This document shows positions 1-5,540 of a stretch of 5,540 nt of DNA, in pieces. Within the stretch, counting starts at the first letter, position 1, and the number at the start of each line of letters is the position of its first letter. The DNA is taken from NCBI GenBank assembly GCA_021795135.1, contig JAJYPT010000122.1:1-5540 (forward strand), written 5' to 3'. Source of the DNA: Actinomycetes bacterium. GTDB lineage: Bacteria; Actinomycetota; Acidimicrobiia; Acidimicrobiales; JAJYPT01. Under the pieces are notes generated by a model. It did no database searches and was not told the DNA's origin. It worked only from the letters and a program-made list of their open reading frames with translations. A program made the position numbers and the translations under genes.

Positions 1-12
1 ATTTATTCCAGT

Positions 13-48
13 GATCTGTCAAAAAACCAAGTATGAGAGATCTTTTTT
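13..48 (+). terminator. Weak terminator-like hairpin with T-run at left edge
   Basis: GATCTGTC (13-20) pairs with GAGAGATC (35-42) except for one G-G mismatch, with a 14-nt loop, and is followed directly by six T (43-48). Read on the plus strand this resembles a rho-independent terminator for a gene ending to the left and converging on the membrane-protein gene. On the minus strand no T-run follows the stem. The long loop and mismatch make it weak. Confidence 0.3.
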
Positions 49-68
49 GTTATGTCTACAATAGATGA

Positions 69-1217
69 TTATGGATAATTATTAGCTAAAGCCATTGCTG
101 CGGCTACATCTATTTTGATAGTGGCTACATCTTCTATACATAGTGGTTTGGCTAAAGATTCTATAGATATTTTATTTAAATTTTGTATCGCATCTTTAGC
201 TGCTAGACCATTTTCAACTACAACTTGAGCAAAGTCAGTTCTTGACCAGGTAGAACTATTTGCTAGAGATTTGAATAGATTCTTATAGTTGCTGGTGGGG
301 GATTTTGGATTAGATAAAAGATTATTTATAGTGTTGGAGTTTACAAAATCACTTGGAGAAAAATAACTTTCTATAATATCTTGATTAGAAACGGGAAAGT
401 TTTTTTGCTCAAAGTCTAAATCATTGTTTTGTCTAACTACAGATTGAACAGTGGGTGGATTTTTATCTTTGGAAGTTTTATTTGGATCAGAATAATTATC
501 GTTGACCTTGTTACTAGGAACAGTAGTTGATACAGGTTGGACCATAGAAGGTATTGGGGAGATAGGAGGAAGTTTTTTCTTTAAAGAACTTGGGAAAAAA
601 GGTTCATTTAACAACTCTTTATGTTTTGAGTTTTGGGGGGAATTTTGCGAACCCAAACTAAGAGTAGTTTCTTTTTGGGATGAGATTTCCTGGTTGTTTT
701 TTATAGATTGATTTGAGACAGGTAGGGGATTGGTAGGTATTGAATCTGAAGAATCTTGAGACAGTATGTCTTTTGTAACAGCAGGAGAATTTGGTGATAT
801 CGAGGTATTAGACTTTCTAGGTCTTTGATTTGAAGAGTTTCTATACCATTTAATTGAGCTTTGAGGTTCATAATCTCCATATAGATTTATCCAACGAAAG
901 CCATATTTGAACATATGAATAGGACCCATAATCCAAATTACTAAAATACTCAAAATCAGTGGTGAATGGCTATTAGGCGGATGTGATGCTAGATGTATGG
1001 ATACTATAAAAAAAATTAAATAAAAAACTGACCACAAGATATACCTAAAACTTCTTATTCTAACTCCTAGATACAAAAAAGAAAGCCAAGTTGTTATACC
1101 TCCTGGAGCAAGAGTAAGTAGAAACAACAAGGTTTTAGTAGTAGTTAAAAAATGAATACTGGGAAATTCTTTTGTAGTTTTTAGGTTTGATTTATTTTGC
1201 TCAGCATTATTTTTCAA
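69..1217 (-). CDS. Membrane-anchored protein with disordered linker and TerB-C-like C-terminal domain
   Basis: About 382 residues, no assigned gene name. Residues about 29-103 hold three hydrophobic segments (about 29-50, 59-77 and 86-103). A basic RIRSFR loop lies between the first two, and KYGFR follows the third, so this is a multi-pass membrane anchor and not a cleaved signal peptide. Residues about 119-305 are low complexity, rich in Ser, Asn, Pro, Lys and Gln, and probably disordered. Residues about 306-382 become ordered again. They carry the pattern TWSRTDF (W324), NGL (336-338), AIQNLN and then KPLCIED, which resembles the end of TerB-C domains (typically W-S-R-x-E/D-F, then GL, then iNe, then PLIE). 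The TerB-C match is from memory of the family and is moderate; only its last part is visible. The start chosen is the TTG at 1217, preceded by AAGGA at 6-nt spacing. A TTG 18 nt further upstream (1235, 388 residues) is possible but lacks a ribosome binding site. An in-frame TAA lies a few codons above it. The stop is TAA at 69-71. The gene is divergent from the helicase at 1503. A sensor, anchor or regulatory role beside the helicase is inference. Confidence 0.82.
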   Translation of the reverse strand: MKNNAEQNKSNLKTTKEFPSIHFLTTTKTLLFLLTLAPGGITTWLSFLYLGVRIRSFRYILWSVFYLIFFIVSIHLASHPPNSHSPLILSILVIWIMGPIHMFKYGFRWINLYGDYEPQSSIKWYRNSSNQRPRKSNTSISPNSPAVTKDILSQDSSDSIPTNPLPVSNQSIKNNQEISSQKETTLSLGSQNSPQNSKHKELLNEPFFPSSLKKKLPPISPIPSMVQPVSTTVPSNKVNDNYSDPNKTSKDKNPPTVQSVVRQNNDLDFEQKNFPVSNQDIIESYFSPSDFVNSNTINNLLSNPKSPTSNYKNLFKSLANSSTWSRTDFAQVVVENGLAAKDAIQNLNKISIESLAKPLCIEDVATIKIDVAAAMALANNYP

Positions 1218-1223
1218 AGGTTT

Positions 1224-1228
1224 TCCTT
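1224..1228 (-). promoter_or_regulatory. Ribosome binding site (AAGGA) deciding the TTG start of the membrane protein
   Basis: On the minus strand AAGGA lies 6 nt before the TTG at 1217-1215. The TTG at 1235 is preceded by GTTTGGCGTC, which has no Shine-Dalgarno-like match. This favours initiation at 1217. The first in-frame ATG on this strand is only at about codon 102, inside the third hydrophobic segment, so a non-ATG start is required unless the sequence has an error. Confidence 0.6.
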
Positions 1229-1250
1229 TTTGCAAGACGCCAAACTTTTG

Positions 1251-1278
1251 AAATTAATTCAGATAAAGTAAAATTCAA
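1251..1278 (-). promoter_or_regulatory. Possible promoter of the membrane-protein gene
   Basis: Read on the minus strand, TTGAAT (1278-1273) is separated by 16 nt from TAATTT (1256-1251). Each hexamer matches the sigma-70 consensus at about four of six positions. Transcription would start near 1244, giving a leader of roughly 27 nt to the TTG at 1217. It would leave almost no leader for the alternative TTG at 1235. In such AT-rich DNA chance matches are common, so this is only a candidate. Confidence 0.3.
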
Positions 1279-1360
1279 AGTTGTGAAAAATTTCTAATTT
1301 GAGTCGTTGAATCACTAAGATATGGTTCTATTGTATCTTTTATTGTTTTTCTGCTACATC

Positions 1361-1366
1361 TATAAT
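1361..1366 (+). promoter_or_regulatory. Possible -10 element for the helicase gene
   Basis: A perfect TATAAT stands in the divergent intergenic region about 140 nt before the helicase ATG. No good TTGACA-like -35 is found at 16-18 nt: TTTATT at 1339-1344 is weak, and TTGTTT at 1343-1348 is too close. If used, it would give a leader of about 130 nt containing the repeats at 1444-1486, which could then act at the RNA level. Confidence 0.3.
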
Positions 1367-1443
1367 TAAGATTTTTGTACAATGGAAAACTTTTCTATTT
1401 GGTCTAGAAGGTATTTATTGATTTAATGCACTAGCCAAAATCC

Positions 1444-1475
1444 AAGATTTTGAATAGATATAGATCTAAAATCTT
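1444..1475. repeat. Inverted repeat AAGATTTT / AAAATCTT upstream of the helicase
   Basis: AAGATTTT (1444-1451) is the exact reverse complement of AAAATCTT (1468-1475), with a 16-nt interval that itself contains the palindrome AGATCT. The right arm overlaps the second direct repeat by two bases and is followed by TT. It could be an operator dyad or a weak transcript hairpin. The stem is AT-rich and a strong terminator is unlikely. Confidence 0.4.
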
Positions 1476-1486
1476 TTCAATAGATA
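1448..1486. repeat. Direct repeat TTTT(G/C)AATAGATA, two copies 26 bp apart
   Basis: TTTTGAATAGATA at 1448-1460 recurs as TTTTCAATAGATA at 1474-1486, with 12 of 13 bases identical and a start-to-start distance of 26 bp. The second copy ends 16 nt before the helicase ATG and just before its ribosome binding site. The position suits an operator or a leader element, but AT-rich composition makes chance similarity possible. Confidence 0.45.
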
Positions 1487-1493
1487 CTAACTC

Positions 1494-1497
1494 AAGG
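1494..1497 (+). promoter_or_regulatory. Ribosome binding site (AAGG) of the helicase gene
   Basis: AAGG is followed by TTGAA and then ATG at 1503, a 5-nt spacing that is acceptable for a short Shine-Dalgarno. It sits immediately after the in-frame stop at 1488-1490, so it fixes the start. Confidence 0.6.
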
Positions 1498-1502
1498 TTG
1501 AA

Positions 1503-4500
1503 ATGGTAGACAAGCAAGTATTACAACAAGTTCGAGCGTGGGGAAATGAATTATTAAACCTTACTCGCTCTAATAATCTTTTATATTTTAAACCCCTCAA
1601 AGTAGCAACTTTAGAGGTCCTCTCTCCTGATCCCGCCAGTATTTTGGATCATTTTTATAACGCTAAAGACAACTCTTGGTTTTTTGAAATAAATGATGCA
1701 GAAAATAAATCAGATGATCTAGATATAAAAGATTTATCCTCAAAACCTCAAGATAGTGTTGAATCTATCTCTTTAGATCCCCAGCCTTCTATGTCCAACT
1801 CAGTTGATACGATATCAGGCAAAGCTGAGTTAAAAAAATCTTTGTTGACATCTAAAACCAAATTAGTAGATCTTGAAGCATCTTTAAAGAACCTATTTAG
1901 AGCATCCTCTCAAGACTTTTTAGATAAAGGATTGTGGACTTTATATATAGGAATGGGTTTTTTGCATTGGATAGATCCTGATACAAAACTTTTAGTTGAT
2001 AGCCCTTTAGTTTTAGTGCCAGTAAGACTAAAAAGAGTATCTAAGCACATGCCTTTTGAACTTGTAAAAGAAGAAGGTGAAGCAGTATTTAATCCCGCTC
2101 TTAGACTGACGCTTGAAAATTCTTTTGGTATGGAGTTTTCACAAGTATTACAAACTCTTGGAGATATTGATACTGGATCCAATTTAGAAACGGTTTTTGA
2201 CCAAGTTAAAGCTGTAATTTCTACCCAATTCAATTGGAAGTTGTCCAAAGAAGTTGTACTTGCAAGATTTTCATTTCATAAAGAAGTTATCTATCAAGAT
2301 TTACGCCAAAATCAACAGTTGATAATGCAACACCCCTTAATACAGGCTATGTCTTTGGGACTAAGCCATGAAAACGCAGTTGATTTAGGTTTTGATCCTT
2401 TACCTGAAGATCAACTAGATACTAAAGCTCCACCTGAAGTTTATACTACTGTATTAGATGCTGATGCAAGTCAAAGGCAATGCATTGAAGCAGCTTCTCG
2501 TGGAAAAAGCTTTATTATTGATGGACCTCCTGGGACTGGGAAAAGTCAAACTATTGCCAACATTATTGCAGAGCTTATAAAAGCTGGTCGAAGTGTTTTA
2601 TTTGTTTCAGAAAAAGCTGCAGCTTTAGATGTTGTGGCCAATAGATTGGACTCAGTTGGACTAGGCGATTATGTTTTGAACCTTTATAACCAGAAAATGC
2701 CTCGTTCTCAGGTTTCAAAACAACTTAGTGAATCAATTAAACGAACCTATGAAGAAAAGACGACTCTAGGGGCAATTGAACTTTCAAATTTACAACATCG
2801 TCGCAAAGAACTTTCTAGTTATGCAATAGCTTTAAATGAGATAAGACATCCTTTTGATAGATCCCTTTATGATGTAATTGGCAGAAGTATCCAACTAGAC
2901 AAAATTGCCCAATGTCTTCCTCCTAGCTGTATCGATTTAGATTTATCTGCTGAAGATTTTTCTTTAATTTTAGACCTGGCTCGTCGTATTAGTCGTAGTT
3001 GGAAGCCAGTAGAGTCGGGAAGTAAATTTTTGTGGAGAAAATTAGTTGGGGCCGATTTTGATTCAACTATTAAAAAACGCCTACAAAGTCAACTAGATCA
3101 AGCCCAATCTAGTTTGGACAAGCTCAAAAAAATAGTTGAGGTGAGCTGTTTTAGTTTTGGATTTGAATCTAAAGATATAGATGCAGTTGGTGAGTTGAAA
3201 CAACTATCTGCTCTATTGGAACAACCCCATCAAATATCGCCTCTGTGGCTCAATGCTTTAGAATTAGATTCTTATCGAGATCGAATAGATCAACTTCACC
3301 AACTGAGTCAACAATTTTTATCTTTTGTATCTGAAATTGAAAATTATATTGGCAAAAATTGGCAAAAAATTACTTTAGAAGAAGTTAAATTATTCAATCA
3401 AGACATAGATTCACTTGCTAAGTTGGATCCTCCTATTACAGCACAGGCTTTTAATACGAGAACAGATTTTATAAATTTCCAACAATTTTGCCAAACTAGT
3501 AGTGTAATAGTTCCTCAAATGATTCCCATAGGGGAGTCTTTATCAAAAGCATTTGGTTCTAAACAACAAGGACTGTCATTAGAGGTTTGTGAAAAGTTAG
3601 CAATTTTTGGCAGGCTTAGCAAGAGTGAAAATATTCCTTTGACTAATTGGTTAGATTCTTCTGTCTTGTCTAGGGTGGAACAGGCTTATGAGATACTAAA
3701 TAATCTTATAACGAGATATTGGATTCAATATGAGACTTTGAAAGATGTTTTTGAAGATAGTGTTTTGACCTTGGATCTAGAAGGTCTTTGCCTACGTTTT
3801 GAAACCCTCTATCAAGGTATTGGCAAGATGAGAGGTTCTTATAGGGATGACAAAAAAACTATTGTTAGTCATCTTCGTAGCCGTCATTTTAGCTCAGAGG
3901 TAGTTCCCAAATTAAAAGAAGCTAAAAATTTACAAGAGACTTATCATCAATTTCAAAAAGCAGCTAAAGAATATGGACCACTTTTAGGATCATATTATAA
4001 TGATCTAGAAACCGATTTTTCTAAAGTCAAAGAAGCTATTGATATTGCCAAACAGGTAATTGAATCAGCTGGACATAATTTTGACAAAGAACAACTAAGT
4101 TTTAGTTTATCTAAGCCATCTTTGGAGCTTTGGGATAACGCTGATGAGCTTCAAAAATTGGTTTCACAATGGCAAGAAGCGGCCCTATTGATAAATGCAG
4201 AACTATCAATGGGGCTAAAAAAACTTTGGTTTATGCATCTTTTAGCTTGGCAACAACAAAGTGTTAAAGCAATTGAGTCAATTAGTAAAGCTTTTACAAA
4301 ATTTGAAGAGATAACTAAAACTCCACTTAGTCTAGAAAAACTAAAAAAAGCTTTAGTTGACCTAGAAGCTATAGAACAAATTAGAAATGCCATAGATTCA
4401 GACATAGATAGTGACTTGTCTATGTTGGGTTCTAGTTATAAAGGCTTAGATACAAATTGGGAATTATTTATATCTAGTTTTGAATTAGCAAAACAACTTC

Positions 4501-5540
4501 GCGCTCTACTAGGTGGACCAATAAGTGAAAAACAAAGTATTTATTTATTGAATTCCAATATTTCTAGTGCTGAGATAGATAATTGTCTAAAGAAATGGGA
4601 ATTGGCAAAAGATGAGTTTTTGGCTAATTTTGAAATGCCTTATCGCCATGTAATATCAAAAGTCATATCTTCTAGCTTTTGCCAAAGTGCTAATTTATTG
4701 ACTCAATTTGAACAAACAATTGATGATGTAGCGCAGTGGTTTTCTTTTGAAAAAGCACGCAAGGACTTAGATGCCCTTGGATTTGGAGAACAAATTAATT
4801 TTTGTATTCAGCAAAAAATTTCTTCTGATCAAGTTCCTTTAGTTCTTGAACGAGCAATATTGGAATACTGGACTGATTTACAAATCAGCAATGATGAACG
4901 TCTTCAGATTTTGAGAGCTCCAGACCGAGAGGCTATTCGTAAAGAGTTTATAGACCTAGACAAACAACTCTTTGCCTATGGAAGTTCTCAAGTTATAAAG
5001 GCTTGCAATCAAAGACGGCCCAGTGTTGGTGATAGACGTTTGGGTTCAATACTAAAAGAGGCTGAAAAAAAGAGAAAACATAAGCCTATTAGAGATTTTT
5101 TTGAAGAAAATGAACAAGTTGTAAAAGCTCTCAAACCTTGTTTTATGATGATTCCAGTAACGGTAAGCCAATTTTTAAAATCTAATTTTTGTTTTGATAC
5201 TGTAATTTTTGATGAATCATCCCAAGTAAGACCTTCTGATGCAATAAATGCCATATATAGAGGATCTCAACTAATCATAGCTGGAGATCAAAAACAACTT
5301 CCGCCGACGTCTTTTTTTGATTCTTTAGGACAAGATGATGAAAGTGATCAGTATCAACCAGATGAGGTAGAAGAGTTTCAGTCAGTTCTTGATCTTTGTC
5401 AATCTGGTGTTTTGGTTACAATTGGTCTGCGTTGGCATTATAGAAGTCGTCATGAATCTTTAATTACTTATTCAAATAGGGCTTTTTATTCAAATAGACT
5501 TTTAACTTTTCCAAGTGCACATCTACAAGGAGATGACAAA
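1503..5540 (+). CDS. DUF4011-type SF1 helicase, partial (C-terminus beyond window); candidate defence helicase-nuclease
   Basis: Open frame of 1346 codons with no stop before the window edge. The ATG at 1503 has AAGG at 5-nt spacing, and an in-frame TAA at 1488-1490 rules out any earlier start. Residues 1-250 look like DUF4011: RAWGNELLNLTRSNNLLYF (11-29), LWTLYIGMGFLHW (144-156), SPLVLVPVRL (167-176) and NPALRLTL (197-204). The first RecA-like core follows: Q-like motif DASQRQ (321-326), Walker A GPPGTGKSQT (341-350, K347), and motif Ia VLFVSEKAAALDVV (365-378). A mostly helical region of about 750 residues (about 400-1150) precedes RKHKPIR (1191-1197), KPCFMM (1211-1216), Walker B FDESSQV (D1237, E1238), motif III AGDQKQLPPT (1260-1269), and LRWHYRSRHE (1309-1318), which begins the second core (AAA_12). 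It should be an ATP-dependent cytoplasmic translocase or helicase on nucleic acid. Related proteins normally continue into motifs V-VI and often a Vsr/DUF559-like nuclease and DUF3320. None of these can be seen here. All visible ATPase residues are intact. Anti-phage function is inferred from the family and not shown by this sequence. Confidence 0.93.
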   Translation, partial: MVDKQVLQQVRAWGNELLNLTRSNNLLYFKPLKVATLEVLSPDPASILDHFYNAKDNSWFFEINDAENKSDDLDIKDLSSKPQDSVESISLDPQPSMSNSVDTISGKAELKKSLLTSKTKLVDLEASLKNLFRASSQDFLDKGLWTLYIGMGFLHWIDPDTKLLVDSPLVLVPVRLKRVSKHMPFELVKEEGEAVFNPALRLTLENSFGMEFSQVLQTLGDIDTGSNLETVFDQVKAVISTQFNWKLSKEVVLARFSFHKEVIYQDLRQNQQLIMQHPLIQAMSLGLSHENAVDLGFDPLPEDQLDTKAPPEVYTTVLDADASQRQCIEAASRGKSFIIDGPPGTGKSQTIANIIAELIKAGRSVLFVSEKAAALDVVANRLDSVGLGDYVLNLYNQKMPRSQVSKQLSESIKRTYEEKTTLGAIELSNLQHRRKELSSYAIALNEIRHPFDRSLYDVIGRSIQLDKIAQCLPPSCIDLDLSAEDFSLILDLARRISRSWKPVESGSKFLWRKLVGADFDSTIKKRLQSQLDQAQSSLDKLKKIVEVSCFSFGFESKDIDAVGELKQLSALLEQPHQISPLWLNALELDSYRDRIDQLHQLSQQFLSFVSEIENYIGKNWQKITLEEVKLFNQDIDSLAKLDPPITAQAFNTRTDFINFQQFCQTSSVIVPQMIPIGESLSKAFGSKQQGLSLEVCEKLAIFGRLSKSENIPLTNWLDSSVLSRVEQAYEILNNLITRYWIQYETLKDVFEDSVLTLDLEGLCLRFETLYQGIGKMRGSYRDDKKTIVSHLRSRHFSSEVVPKLKEAKNLQETYHQFQKAAKEYGPLLGSYYNDLETDFSKVKEAIDIAKQVIESAGHNFDKEQLSFSLSKPSLELWDNADELQKLVSQWQEAALLINAELSMGLKKLWFMHLLAWQQQSVKAIESISKAFTKFEEITKTPLSLEKLKKALVDLEAIEQIRNAIDSDIDSDLSMLGSSYKGLDTNWELFISSFELAKQLRALLGGPISEKQSIYLLNSNISSAEIDNCLKKWELAKDEFLANFEMPYRHVISKVISSSFCQSANLLTQFEQTIDDVAQWFSFEKARKDLDALGFGEQINFCIQQKISSDQVPLVLERAILEYWTDLQISNDERLQILRAPDREAIRKEFIDLDKQLFAYGSSQVIKACNQRRPSVGDRRLGSILKEAEKKRKHKPIRDFFEENEQVVKALKPCFMMIPVTVSQFLKSNFCFDTVIFDESSQVRPSDAINAIYRGSQLIIAGDQKQLPPTSFFDSLGQDDESDQYQPDEVEEFQSVLDLCQSGVLVTIGLRWHYRSRHESLITYSNRAFYSNRLLTFPSAHLQGDDK

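Larger units (their letters stand above)
1218..1502. other. Divergent intergenic regulatory region
   Basis: This stretch of 285 nt between the two divergent start codons has no credible gene. It is very AT-rich. It contains the putative minus-strand promoter (1251-1278), an AAGATA/TATCTT inverted pair (1317-1322 and 1334-1339), a TATAAT (1361-1366), a TTGTACAA palindrome (1375-1382), and the repeats at 1444-1486. The shared position between two divergent genes is where a common regulator would be expected to bind. That is inference. Confidence 0.6.

Noticed and set aside
502..711. Plus-strand open frame of 69 codons
   Set aside because: It lies wholly antisense inside the disordered-linker part of the minus-strand gene, and its Gly/Phe/Trp-rich translation is what the complement of Ser/Asn/Pro/Lys codons gives. 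No domain is recognisable.
1317..1350. AAGATA/TATCTT stem followed by a T-rich stretch, read as a plus-strand terminator
   Set aside because: The stem is six A/T-rich pairs plus wobble pairs, the T-tract is interrupted, and no plus-strand gene ends before it.
1322..1369. Tiny hydrophobic peptide frame MVLLYLLLFFCYIYN in the intergenic region
   Set aside because: A membrane-toxin-like peptide was considered, but 15 codons in a T-rich stretch with only a weak AAGA upstream are expected by chance.
1382..1426. Fourteen-codon frame MENFSIWSRRYLLI before the helicase
   Set aside because: No ribosome binding site and no leader-peptide features such as codon runs or an adjoining strong attenuator; probably chance.
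1910..2248. Minus-strand open frame of 112 codons
   Set aside because: It is antisense to the conserved DUF4011 motifs of the helicase; a Ser/Thr/Lys-rich shadow with no recognisable domain.
3349..3371. Tandem-like TTGGCAAAAA pair inside the helicase
   Set aside because: It encodes IGKNWQKI within a normal helical stretch and is only two imperfect copies in AT-rich coding DNA.
4151..4405. Minus-strand open frame of 84 codons
   Set aside because: It is antisense to the helical insertion of the helicase; the Ser/Cys/Phe-rich translation reflects complementary Lys/Glu/Leu codons.
5009..5254. Minus-strand open frame of 81 codons
   Set aside because: It overlaps the Walker B region of the helicase in antisense and shows no recognisable domain.

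Overview
The window is AT-rich bacterial DNA, roughly one third G+C by eye, with compact genes and short AAGG-type ribosome binding sites. Nothing in it fixes the phylum. A low-GC cyanobacterium or a similar lineage would fit, but this is only an impression. I see no tRNA, rRNA, transposase, IS end or CRISPR array.

The layout is a divergent gene pair. Positions 1-68 hold a short hairpin-like tail with a T-run. Positions 69-1217 (minus strand) encode a membrane-anchored protein. It has a cluster of about three hydrophobic segments, a long disordered Ser/Asn/Pro/Lys/Gln-rich linker, and a small C-terminal domain resembling the TerB-C module of the tellurite-resistance/stress (Ter) protein world. 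Positions 1218-1502 are a non-coding divergent regulatory region. It contains a possible promoter for each gene, a near-identical 13-bp direct repeat and an 8-bp-armed inverted repeat, both just upstream of the right-hand gene. From 1503 to the right edge (plus strand) runs one uninterrupted reading frame of 1346 codons that is still open at position 5540. It is a giant DUF4011-type superfamily 1 (SF1) DNA/RNA helicase. The N-terminal DUF4011 region, Q-like motif, Walker A, motif Ia, Walker B (DESSQ), motif III (GDQKQLPPT) and the start of the second RecA-like core (LRWHYRSRHE) are all recognisable.

The family knowledge used here is that DUF4011 helicases usually continue, after the AAA_11/AAA_12 helicase core, into a Vsr/DUF559-like (REase_MTES_1575-type) nuclease and often DUF3320. 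Such fusions recur in defence islands. TerB-N/TerB-C proteins have been linked by comparative genomics to helicase/nuclease DNA-processing systems. The joint reading is inference: the pair could be an anti-phage or DNA-damage response module. In that model the helicase-nuclease would act on invading DNA, and the membrane protein with its flexible tether and TerB-C-like tip would act as a sensor, anchor or regulator. The nuclease half, if present, lies beyond the window and could not be seen.
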